From positions 1 through 60,684 of the forward strand of contig CAKTZA010000014.1 in NCBI GenBank assembly GCA_934635045.1: a stretch of 60,684 nucleotides of DNA, written 5' to 3'. Shown here piece by piece: positions 32,917 to 40,879 of this stretch; position 1 is the first letter of the stretch, and every line of letters begins with the position of its first letter. The position numbers were made by a program, and so were the translations under genes. The DNA is from an uncultured Kiritimatiellota bacterium. GTDB lineage: Bacteria > Verrucomicrobiota > Kiritimatiellia > RFP12 > UBA1067. The notes under the pieces were generated by a model. That model worked only from the letters and a program-made list of their open reading frames with translations. It did not search any database and was not told the DNA's origin.

Positions 32917-34494
32917 ATGATGCAGAAGACATTATCACGCGAGGCCATTGCGTCAGTTGTGGCTATCGTTTCGTTCGCAGTCGGTGCCGTGGAGACGCCA
33001 CCGCAGATCTTCAAGCCGGGACGTGGCTCGCCGAAGCTGCGCACGTCGCTCCGGGCCGTCATGCCAGCGATTCCCGATGCGAAGTGGACGAAGGGCTGGT
33101 GGATGCCGCGGCACGAGCAGAAGCTCGCGGAGATCCGGAAGATCGGAAACCCGAAGGTCGTCTTCCTCGGCGACTCGATCACGCACTTCTGGGAGGATTC
33201 CGGGCGGGGGCTCAGGACCTGGAACAAGTACTTTACGAACGAGACCTACAGGGCGGTCAATCTCGGCTTTTCCGGCGATCGCACGGAACATGTGCTCTGG
33301 CGCATCGCGCACGGCGAACTCGACGGCTATCAGGCGAAGGCCGTCGTGCTGATGCTCGGAACGAACAACACGGGCCATTTTCCGGTCGAGAAGGAGCCGC
33401 CGGAGGCGACCATCCTGGGGATGCAGGCCGTGGTGCGGGCGATCCGCGCCAAACAACCGCAGGCGAAGCTCGTCATCTGTGCGATTTTCCCGTGCGACGA
33501 AAAGGCCGACGGACAGCGCCGCCTGCGCAACGAGATTGTCAACAAGGAGATCCAGAAGCTCGCGGACGGACGAAACGTCTTCTGGCTTGACTTCACGACC
33601 TCGTTCCTGACGGCTGACGGCGAGCTGCTCGGCGAAATCATGCCGGATCGCCTGCATCCCGCCGCGCACGGCTATGAGATCTGGGCGAACGCCGTTCTTC
33701 CGTATCTCAATCACGCGCTGACGGCGAAGGATGGCGAGGAGCTGCTCTTCCCCTCGACCTTCGCGCCGCGCGTCAAGTCCGAGGTGACGGGCGCGCACAC
33801 GGTGCCGGCGATACCCATGGCGACGTTCGGCATGAGATGGTGGGGCGAGTTCGCGGACCGTCCGCTCGAGACGATGAAGAAGATCGCGGACAATCCCGTC
33901 GTCCAGGTCGACGAGAAGGGCGTGACGAACCGCTGGTTCGACGTCGTCATGGTCGGCGACTCCATCACGCACCGGTGGGAGCGCAACGGCTGCGGCGGCG
34001 AGGAGACGTGGGCGCTCTTGACGAACCGCTATGCCGTCCTCAACCTCGGCTACGGCGGCGATTCGACCGAGCACTGCCTCTGGCGCATGAAGTACGGCGA
34101 GCTCTACGGCTACAAGGCGAAGCTCTTCACCGTGATGATCGGCACGAACAACAACGGCGCCCCGGGAACGTCCCGCGGCATCGAGGCGGTCGTGCGGACG
34201 ATCCGCGAGATCCATCCCGAGTCGAAGGTCGTCGTCCTGGACATCTTCCCGCGGAACGCGACTGCGGACGATCCGATGCGCCGGAAGTGCGCCGAGATCT
34301 CGGCGGAGGCGCGGAAGCATCTCGGAGACAAGGATCCGAACGTCATCTTCCTCGACCTGAACGCGAAGTTCCTCGAACCGGACGGCACGCTCACGAGGGA
34401 GATGTTCCCCGATCTGTTGCATCCGGCGGCGAAGGGCTATCGCGCCTGGTATGACGGGATCCTGCCGACCATTCGTGAGCTGGTCGGAAAATGA
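32917..34494 (+). CDS. secreted tandem SGNH/GDSL hydrolase (two catalytic domains)
   Basis: This is a 525-residue exported protein with two complete SGNH esterase domains. Domain 1 has FLGDSITHFW (Ser87), GTNNTGHF and DRLHPAAHG (His247). Domain 2 has VGDSITHRWE (Ser349), GTNNNGAP and DLLHPAAKG (His502). Both look like the PAF-acetylhydrolase-type SGNH enzymes that remove acetyl groups from polysaccharides. Each domain keeps its triad, so both should be active. A strong AAGGAGG precedes the start. A paralogue with the same two-domain layout lies in block B at 44750. The stop overlaps the start of the GH95 remnant. Confidence 0.9.
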   Translation: MMQKTLSREAIASVVAIVSFAVGAVETPPQIFKPGRGSPKLRTSLRAVMPAIPDAKWTKGWWMPRHEQKLAEIRKIGNPKVVFLGDSITHFWEDSGRGLRTWNKYFTNETYRAVNLGFSGDRTEHVLWRIAHGELDGYQAKAVVLMLGTNNTGHFPVEKEPPEATILGMQAVVRAIRAKQPQAKLVICAIFPCDEKADGQRRLRNEIVNKEIQKLADGRNVFWLDFTTSFLTADGELLGEIMPDRLHPAAHGYEIWANAVLPYLNHALTAKDGEELLFPSTFAPRVKSEVTGAHTVPAIPMATFGMRWWGEFADRPLETMKKIADNPVVQVDEKGVTNRWFDVVMVGDSITHRWERNGCGGEETWALLTNRYAVLNLGYGGDSTEHCLWRMKYGELYGYKAKLFTVMIGTNNNGAPGTSRGIEAVVRTIREIHPESKVVVLDIFPRNATADDPMRRKCAEISAEARKHLGDKDPNVIFLDLNAKFLEPDGTLTREMFPDLLHPAAKGYRAWYDGILPTIRELVGK

Positions 34495-35213
34495 AGAGCG
34501 TCGTACTTCTTTCGTTTTCAGTTCTTTTCGCCGCGCCTGCGCTTCGGGCGCGTCCGGTTCGGTGGGACTTTCCGCGACCGCAGCCGCAGTAGGGAATCCC
34601 GTTCGCGGACTCGAAGACGGGCGTTCTCGTCTGGAACGGGGACGGGGCCTTGGACATCACGGTCGGACGAGGCGACTGGTGGGAGCATCGCGGCGGGACG
34701 CCGTGGCTTCCGAGCCAGAGCTACACGAACATCGTCAGCCTGGTGAAGCGCGGCGAGCTTGATCCGCAGACAGGTCTCGGGAGAATTCGCCTTGAGAAGG
34801 GCGGCAAGACGTACGAGGCAGAGCTCGCGATGAGCTTCCGGACGGGCGGGTTCACGCAGACGCTGCCGAATGGCGACGCCCCCGGTTCGCTGGATTTCGT
34901 CACGCGCGGCGGCGAGACGCTTCTCGCGACGGCGCGCTGCGAGTCGGCGGCGATCACGGCGAAGTCGTTTGCGGAGGTCCGCGAAGATGCGTTGTCGTTG
35001 CTCGCGGAGCGTCCCGACGGGTCTCCGCGCCATGGGCGGAGGGGCTCGAAGCCGCTGAATGGACGGGATTGTGGGCAAGGTCCCCGCTCCCGGGCCATCA
35101 GGCTGGCAGGGCGGCGAGAGTTTCAGCAATGTGTCAGGCTGGAAACAAGTAGAAGCAGACAGCCAAATGAAAACTCCATGAAATGGGCCAACACGGGTGG
35201 CGGTGCGGATTGA
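34491..35213 (+). pseudogene. GH95-like gene remnant: in-frame TAG and lost C-terminal two thirds
   Basis: ATG 34491 overlaps the preceding stop and encodes a signal peptide (VVLLSFSVLFAAPALRA), then stops at TAG 34590. Directly after, in the same frame, the reading continues as a GH95-type N-terminal domain: FADSKTGVLVWNGDGALDIT, GRGDWWEHRGGTPW and LEKGGKTYEAELAMSFRTGG. Homology to the block B copy ends near RREDAL-type sequence at about 34990. The remaining codons are unlike the family, so the catalytic barrel is gone. GH95 enzymes are alpha-1,2-fucosidases or related hydrolases. The end of the gene overlaps the regulator promoter. It is almost certainly non-functional. Confidence 0.75.
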
Positions 35214-35239
35214 CATGGGCGGACGGGATTTAGTATTAT
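35210..35239 (+). promoter_or_regulatory. promoter of the XylR-like regulator
   Basis: TTGACA (35210-35215) and TATTAT (35234-35239) are separated by 18 bases. The -35 box is perfect and the -10 has one change, so this promoter should be active without help. That fits a constitutively made regulator. It overlaps the tail of the GH95 remnant. Confidence 0.75.
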
Positions 35240-35284
35240 GTCCGCACGTAATTCAGAAAACCGTGCAAACGAGAAGGTTGCCAG

Positions 35285-35344
35285 ATGAGCATTACGCTTT
35301 CAGTCCCGTCTGCTGTCGTACAGGACGTTCGGCCGTTTACATGA
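35285..35344 (+). CDS. putative 19-residue leader peptide, coupled to the regulator
   Basis: AGAAGG lies 6 bases before ATG 35285. The short frame reads MSITLSVPSAVVQDVRPFT, and its TGA stop at 35342-35344 overlaps the ATG of the regulator at 35341. The regulator start itself has no ribosome binding site, so ribosomes ending the leader probably restart there. Nothing is recognised in the peptide itself. Confidence 0.5.
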   Translation: MSITLSVPSAVVQDVRPFT

Positions 35345-36480
35345 TGACGATTCTTCTCTTGCATCACCACGACTCGTCCATCTGGCGGACGCAGCGTGCG
35401 GGGCTGCGCCGCTACGGCGAAGTCCGGGGATGGGCGTTCGCCGACTGGTGCATTCCGCCGGACACGGATCGACGCGCGCTCGTCGCCCGCATCCGTGCGC
35501 TCAATCCGGACGGCATCATCTCCTCGCTCGGCTGGAAGCTGCCGGATGTCCTCTGCCTTCGGTTCCCGGTCGTCTGCTTCGACTGTCCGCCCAAAGCCGT
35601 GCCGGAGTCGACCGTGCTTCTTGTCCACGACGCGGAGAAGACGGCGCACCTGGGCGCCTGCGAGCTGTTTCCGCTCAGGTGCGCAGCCTACGCCTACGTC
35701 GGTGTGCCGGGCGACTGGTACTGGAGCCGTGAACGCGGCGTGGCCTTTCGGCGCGAAGTCGCGGCGCAGGGTCTCGCGGCCGCCCCGTCGTTCGAGCCGG
35801 CGGACGGTCGGACGTCCGTCGTCGCGGCGTTGCGTCAGTGGGTGTGTGCGCTGCCGCGTCCGTGCGGCGTCTTTGCGGCAAACGACGAGATGGCGCTGCG
35901 CGTGATGGCCCTCGCCCGGCAGGAGGGGCTGCGCGTGCCGCAGGATCTCGCGCTGGTCGGCGTGGACGATTCCGCACGCTGCATGAAGGTCGAGCCAACG
36001 CTGACGAGCGTGGCGCCGGACTGGGAGGCGGGGGCCTTTCTCGCGGCCGAGGCGCTGGATCAGCTCTTGACGGGACAGCGGGTCGAAGGCCGCCGCACGT
36101 TCTGTCCGCTGGGGCTCGTCTCGCGCGGGTCGACACGCCGGACGGCGTGGGCCGTCGGCGAGAATCGCGTGCGGGCCGGCGTCGCGTTCATCCGCGAAAA
36201 CGCCTGCGCGGCGATTTCCGTCGCGGATGTCGTGCGGGTGATGCACGGCTCGCGGCGGTCGGCGGAGATGGCGTTTCGCGCGGTGACGGGGCGGAGCGTC
36301 CTGGAGGAGATTCGCCGCGTCCGCTTCGAGCGGGCCCGGCTGCTCGTGCGCAGCGGCGTGACGGGCGAGGCGGCGGTCGCGAACCGCTGCGGCTATGCGA
36401 GCCTTCCTTCGTTCTCCCGCATGTTCAAGGCGGCGCACGGCATGAGCTTCCGCGCGTGGGTGAAGAAGGAGAGCCTGTAG
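35341..36480 (+). CDS. XylR-like transcriptional activator (LacI-type sensor plus AraC HTH)
   Basis: This is a 379-residue regulator of the XylR type. The N-terminal two thirds is a periplasmic-binding-protein-like sugar sensor (ILLLHHHDSSIWRTQRAGLR, NPDGIISSLGW, VFAANDEMALRVMALARQEG, ALVGVDDS). The C-terminal 110 residues are an AraC helix-turn-helix pair ending CGYASLPSFSRMFKAAHGMS. Such proteins activate sugar operons when bound to ligand. Start 35341 is chosen because the promoter lies at 35210-35239 and the leader peptide stop overlaps this ATG; an open frame back to 35197 would include the promoter. It lies between blocks A and B, whose promoters share one operator-like element, so it is the obvious regulator. 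Confidence 0.9.
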   Translation: MMTILLLHHHDSSIWRTQRAGLRRYGEVRGWAFADWCIPPDTDRRALVARIRALNPDGIISSLGWKLPDVLCLRFPVVCFDCPPKAVPESTVLLVHDAEKTAHLGACELFPLRCAAYAYVGVPGDWYWSRERGVAFRREVAAQGLAAAPSFEPADGRTSVVAALRQWVCALPRPCGVFAANDEMALRVMALARQEGLRVPQDLALVGVDDSARCMKVEPTLTSVAPDWEAGAFLAAEALDQLLTGQRVEGRRTFCPLGLVSRGSTRRTAWAVGENRVRAGVAFIRENACAAISVADVVRVMHGSRRSAEMAFRAVTGRSVLEEIRRVRFERARLLVRSGVTGEAAVANRCGYASLPSFSRMFKAAHGMSFRAWVKKESL

Positions 36481-36490
36481 GCGAAGAAGG

Positions 36491-36538
36491 TTTTTGCGCA
36501 AATGGATAAATGGGGGGGGGGGGTAGATATGTTATACT
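36491..36538 (+). promoter_or_regulatory. block B promoter with shared operator and G12 tract
   Basis: The 20 bases at 36491-36510 are identical to 7406-7425. A T follows, then 12 consecutive G (36512-36523), then TATGTTATACT, which aligns with TATGATAGACT of block A. The likely -10 is TATACT (36533-36538). No -35 box is seen, so activation through the shared element is likely. Block A has TTTTGGGGAGGG in the place of the G-run. The G12 tract lies between operator and -10 box, where a length change would alter promoter spacing. Confidence 0.7.
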
Positions 36539-36544
36539 TCTACC

Positions 36545-39500
36545 ATGAAATTCAAAAGACGTTATTTTGCCTGTGCTTCGGCGGGGTGGCTGCTGGCCGC
36601 ATCGGGCGCGGCGCAGAGACCCCTGACGGTTGACGATCCGACGATGGGCATCACGCCCGTCCCGGCGGCATTGAACACCTGGCAGGCGCGGCGCATTGAC
36701 CTGCCGACGAAGCCGACGGACGCAGACTGCAAGATTCTTGCGGAGGACTTCTTCACGCTTGAGTACGGCGAGCCGCTCAGGTCTTTCGCCTTCACGAACG
36801 GCTACGAGCGGATGTGGGGATCGAGCAAAAACCACCCTGACCGTCCGGGCATCCGCTTCGCGCGCGGATGGGGCGCGTTCGTCATGTGCCCGTGGGCGGT
36901 GATCGCCGACGTCGAGCAGGATGCCGAGTCGTCCGAATGGGAACTTTACGACTATTCGGGGAAGTACGTCCACAAGAAGCGGCTTGTCTTCAAGACGCCC
37001 GGCGGGAAGCGTACGACGTGCTTCATCCCGATGGGCATGATCCGGATGCCGTCGGGGATCATCGGCTTCAAGCTCGTCTGCGCCGACACGAACTGCGTTG
37101 CCGGAACCGTCCGCTCGCTCAGGTTCGTTCCGTATGGGATTCCCGTCGCCTATCGCCGCACGCTGACGCTGAAGGAGAAGCCGTCCTTTGCGGCCGTGAG
37201 CTTTCCGCAGCGTCCGCATTCGAAGGTCGTCGTGAACGGGCGGACCGTGGCCGAGGGCGTGGTCGTGCGTGGCGGCGGCGCGACGCGGCACGTGGAGCTG
37301 ACGGAGGCGCTGAAGGTCGGCACGAACGAGGTCGTGTTCGCGTTTGACGGCGGTGCGGGCTGGGGCGTCAGCACGTCGACGGCGCTGGAGCTCTTCTCGG
37401 TGTCGGACGACGGCACGACGACGCTCTATCCGACGGACGCATCCTGGCAAGGCCGTCTCGGCGAGGGCCCGTGGACGAAGGTCTCGGTCGGCGCGCGCGT
37501 CGGGCAGTACGGGATGGCCAATGGCGTGCAGATCGCGACCGGCACGCCGCCGCTGCACGCGGGGCCGCTGCAGGTTCGCCCCAAGGGCCTGCCGTTCCCC
37601 GTCTTCGACTATGACCGCGAGATCGCCTATGAGATTCGCGCGCCGAAGGGGCTGGCGGGGGCCGAGGCTGTCGTGAGGGCCGTCCGTGCGGACGGCTCCG
37701 CCGCGACGGGCCGCGCCGTTCTCGGCGCCTCGGGCACGGCGACGGTCGCGTTTGCGCCGAAGACGTTCGAGACGGGTGCGTATGCGCTTGAATGGACGCT
37801 GACGAAAGGCGGGCGCGCCGTTGACGCGGCGACGGGCGAGATGCTCGTCTGCGGGCCGCTGGGACTGAAGGAATATCCGCTGGAGGAAATGGAAGCGGAG
37901 GTCGCGCGCCGCAAGCGCCTCCTCTGCACGATCGACCCGTGCGATCCGCGCTGGGCTGACGTGTCCTCGAATTTCATCGCCCACACGGGCATGTTCGTGA
38001 AGGATCGCGTCGCCCTCGGCCGGACGGTCACGGAGCTGGGGCGCACGATGCGCGAGACCGACCCTTCCGACGGCGGCTATTTCGCCTGGCACATTCCCGT
38101 CGGCACGCTCGGCAATGCGCACATGGTCGAGATCGACTACCCCGACACGCGCGAGCAGGTCATCTATTCGGCCGTCGAGGAGAACTATCCCTACCCGTTC
38201 TGCAACAACGGCGCGCCGTACGGCGGGGGGCATCCGAACGCGACCGGCTCGGTGAGGACAGGCGGGCGCGAGCCGCTTTCGGGGAAGCTCCGGACGCTCC
38301 GCTACGTCTTCTTCCCCGGCTCGCGCAACGCAACCGTGTCGTTCGAGTCGGGGTTGGCCGGGAAGCCCGCCTGCTGCGCCCAGATCCGCGTCTACGAGCT
38401 CCCGGAGGGGCTTCCGGCGTGGAAGCTGCCGAAGACGGATCGCATCTTCATGAACCACACCGAACGGACGCTCTTCGGCATCTGGGGGGCGTCGGTCACG
38501 CCGGTCATCTATTCGTCCGCAACGCAGCCGTCCGCCGAGCCGCGCATCTGCGCGGGCGCGTTCGCCGCCATCCGCAACCGCATTTCCCAGCTCAAGTACG
38601 AGGGCCAGAACGCAGCCATCGAGGGCGTCTACATGTACATGGGCTTCTATCCGACGCTTTCGGGCGAGTCGAACGTGCCGCAGGAGTCGTTTGACTTCAC
38701 GTACGCGATCGCGAAGATGTACCGGCACAACGGCATCAAGTTCTTCGCGGGCTTCGAGTACCTGGCCTCGCCGAAGCTCTCGCGTCTGGGGGCGTATGAC
38801 GTCTCCGAGCGCGACATGTGGGCGGGGAAGGGCGTCTCGCCGGCGCATCACGTCGACCGACACGGACGCATCACGATCGGGTTCGGCGGCATGGGCCTCA
38901 ACTACCGGAACGAGATCGTGCGCAGCTCGATCACGAATCTCCTGACGGACATCTATCGCCGCTACGACGGCCTGGACGTGGCGGGCTTGTGGGTGATTTC
39001 CGGCGGCTGGTGGATTCCGGGCCTGACGGTCGCCGACAACCGCCTGCCTGACGAGATCGGCTACGACGACGCGTCGATTGCCGACTTCGAGCGCGCGACG
39101 GGCCTTTCGCTCGGCACGGACGTCACGGGCGGCGCGCGCTTCGCCCGGCGCTACGAGCTTTTGACGGGGAAGTACGCGCTGGCCTGGCAGCGCTGGCGCT
39201 CGCTTGAGCTGCGCAAGGCGTTCGAGGACTTGCAGCGCATCGTGAAGTCGGGCCGCGATCCGTGGCAGCTTTACGCGTCCGTCTCCATGCGACTGCCGTC
39301 CGACCATCCCTTCCGCGCCCTGACGAGCACGCCGTATCAGCGCGACGACCTCATCCGGCGCACGATGAGCGAGACGTGCGCCGACCCGGCGCTGTACGGC
39401 GCGAAGTCCGACACGGACGTTCGGCTCGTGCCGTCGCCGGCCTATTCGGCCGACCGCGACTTCGCGCGCTACGGTACGCTGATGAACGCCGGCACGCGCG

Positions 39501-40666
39501 CCCTCTACCGCCGAAACGATGCGCTCTACTTCCAGCCCGTCGGGCTCAACGAGCGCTACAATCGGACGGACGGCATCGGCAACCGGCCCTGGTGGTGGAC
39601 GCGCACGAACGCGACGGTCTACGAAGTGGCGGACAGCGGCGAAGCGGCCTACGACGACCTGGTGGACGTCGTCTCGGACTACACGCCGCAGCTGATCGCC
39701 CACACCTGGCTCGACTGCAATCTCGTCACGGCCCACGCCGAGGCCCTGCGGGCCTTCCTGTCGGGCTATTACGCGACGCCGCTTGGCGAAGGCGCGCCGT
39801 ACGGCGGCGTGACGGGCGTGACGGCGCGGCTCTACGGCGGCAAGCTTCAGCTCGTCAACAACACGCCCTATCCCGTCTTCGGCGAGCGGACGATCCGACC
39901 CTACGGCATTGTCGTCCTTGACGCCGCGCGTCCGAAGGCGTTCCGCTTTGACGCGGCGGTCGAGCGCCAGGTGCTCGCGGAGCTGGACGCCGTGCTGGCG
40001 AACGAGGCGGTCGTCTCGCGCATCCGCGCCGAGTACGTCACGCGGCTGCGCGCGGCGAAGCGGGCGAAGGACGCCTACACGGCGTGCGTCCTCCTGCGCG
40101 ACTGGGAAGTCCTGAACGTCACGCGGCGCTGGGCGGCCTCGTCGCCGGCGCTTGAGCAGCAGGCGCGCGCGGAGAAGATGCTGGCCGAGGAAGGGGCCGT
40201 GCGCATCAACTGCGGCTGCCGCGAGGACCTGCGCGACGAGGCGGGGCGGCTTTGGCTCAGGGATCAGGCCTATACGGGCTTTGGCGCCTACGGCGGCGAG
40301 TTCACGGTCTTCGTCGACCGAGGCCCGATTCCGATCACCGGCACGGCGACGCCGCTCCCCTATCGCACGGAGGCCGGCGGCGAACGCCGCGGGCCCATCG
40401 CGTATCACGTCCCCGTGCCGGACGGCGCCTACACGGTTCGCCTGCACTTTGCGGAGACGTGGGACAAGCTGCCTGGCCGCGAGATGGACGTGTGCGTCGG
40501 CGGTGTCGTCCGTCATGTCGTGCCGTGGGACGCGGGCGGACGCTACGCGGCGAGCGTTGTCGCGTGGCCCGGCGTGCGGCCGGCGGAAGACGGCATGATC
40601 CACCTGGCCGTGATCAAGGGCGCGGCGATTCTCAACGGCATCGAAATTCTGCGGGAGGGCAAGTGA
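36545..40666 (+). CDS. giant putative glycoside hydrolase BIG2 (core - malectin-like)
   Basis: This is a 1373-residue secreted protein and the first gene of block B. Signal peptide MKFKRRYFACASAGWLLAAS is followed by an N-terminal region shared with BIG3 (EDFFTLEYGEPLRSF, RFARGWGAFV). A beta-sandwich holds VEIDYPDTREQVIYSAVEEN. The core starts at LFGIWG (about 643), with ALIEGVYMYMGF-like and FAGFEYLASPK segments, FGGMGLNY and FERATGLSL (about 845). Residues about 1225-1373 are malectin-like (YTVRLHFAETWDKLPG, AAILNGIEILREG). No Shine-Dalgarno precedes ATG 36545, and the -10 box ends 6 bases before it, so the mRNA may be leaderless. The substrate is unknown; it is a paralogue of BIG1 and BIG3. 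Confidence 0.72.
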   Translation: MKFKRRYFACASAGWLLAASGAAQRPLTVDDPTMGITPVPAALNTWQARRIDLPTKPTDADCKILAEDFFTLEYGEPLRSFAFTNGYERMWGSSKNHPDRPGIRFARGWGAFVMCPWAVIADVEQDAESSEWELYDYSGKYVHKKRLVFKTPGGKRTTCFIPMGMIRMPSGIIGFKLVCADTNCVAGTVRSLRFVPYGIPVAYRRTLTLKEKPSFAAVSFPQRPHSKVVVNGRTVAEGVVVRGGGATRHVELTEALKVGTNEVVFAFDGGAGWGVSTSTALELFSVSDDGTTTLYPTDASWQGRLGEGPWTKVSVGARVGQYGMANGVQIATGTPPLHAGPLQVRPKGLPFPVFDYDREIAYEIRAPKGLAGAEAVVRAVRADGSAATGRAVLGASGTATVAFAPKTFETGAYALEWTLTKGGRAVDAATGEMLVCGPLGLKEYPLEEMEAEVARRKRLLCTIDPCDPRWADVSSNFIAHTGMFVKDRVALGRTVTELGRTMRETDPSDGGYFAWHIPVGTLGNAHMVEIDYPDTREQVIYSAVEENYPYPFCNNGAPYGGGHPNATGSVRTGGREPLSGKLRTLRYVFFPGSRNATVSFESGLAGKPACCAQIRVYELPEGLPAWKLPKTDRIFMNHTERTLFGIWGASVTPVIYSSATQPSAEPRICAGAFAAIRNRISQLKYEGQNAAIEGVYMYMGFYPTLSGESNVPQESFDFTYAIAKMYRHNGIKFFAGFEYLASPKLSRLGAYDVSERDMWAGKGVSPAHHVDRHGRITIGFGGMGLNYRNEIVRSSITNLLTDIYRRYDGLDVAGLWVISGGWWIPGLTVADNRLPDEIGYDDASIADFERATGLSLGTDVTGGARFARRYELLTGKYALAWQRWRSLELRKAFEDLQRIVKSGRDPWQLYASVSMRLPSDHPFRALTSTPYQRDDLIRRTMSETCADPALYGAKSDTDVRLVPSPAYSADRDFARYGTLMNAGTRALYRRNDALYFQPVGLNERYNRTDGIGNRPWWWTRTNATVYEVADSGEAAYDDLVDVVSDYTPQLIAHTWLDCNLVTAHAEALRAFLSGYYATPLGEGAPYGGVTGVTARLYGGKLQLVNNTPYPVFGERTIRPYGIVVLDAARPKAFRFDAAVERQVLAELDAVLANEAVVSRIRAEYVTRLRAAKRAKDAYTACVLLRDWEVLNVTRRWAASSPALEQQARAEKMLAEEGAVRINCGCREDLRDEAGRLWLRDQAYTGFGAYGGEFTVFVDRGPIPITGTATPLPYRTEAGGERRGPIAYHVPVPDGAYTVRLHFAETWDKLPGREMDVCVGGVVRHVVPWDAGGRYAASVVAWPGVRPAEDGMIHLAVIKGAAILNGIEILREGK

Positions 40667-40667
40667 A

Positions 40668-40850
40668 ATGAATGCGACGGTCAGACGGCTGGTGCCGTTC
40701 CTCGGAACGGTTGCGTGTGCGGGGGCGCAGACGACCGACGTGGAGCTGGAGATCAACGGGCTGTTGACGTATGATCGGCGCGTGCTCAAGGTCGACGCCG
40801 CGCGGATCCGGGCGGCGCACGAGAAGGTCTGCGCCGCCCTCGGCAAGTGA
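40668..40850 (+). CDS. small exported protein or gene remnant (60 residues)
   Basis: The start lies one base after the BIG2 stop codon, with GAGGG about 10 bases upstream. Residues 1-20 look like a signal peptide (VRRLVPFLGTVACAGAQ). The remaining 40 residues are mostly polar, with VDAARIRAAHEKVCAALGK at the end. I recognise no family. A signal peptide joined to a short polar tail could be what is left of a larger secreted protein after an internal deletion. It could also be a genuine small protein. Confidence 0.4.
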   Translation: MNATVRRLVPFLGTVACAGAQTTDVELEINGLLTYDRRVLKVDAARIRAAHEKVCAALGK

Positions 40851-40879
40851 AACGAAAGGCAACGGAAAGGGAAAGAAAA

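Noticed and set aside
34590..34592. TAG read as an amino acid (recoded stop)
   Set aside because: The gene is also truncated downstream, no other in-frame TAG interrupts genes here, and decay is the simpler explanation.
35197..35340. Upstream extension of the regulator to 35197
   Set aside because: It would place the start codon upstream of the strong promoter at 35210-35239. The extension also lacks domain sequence.
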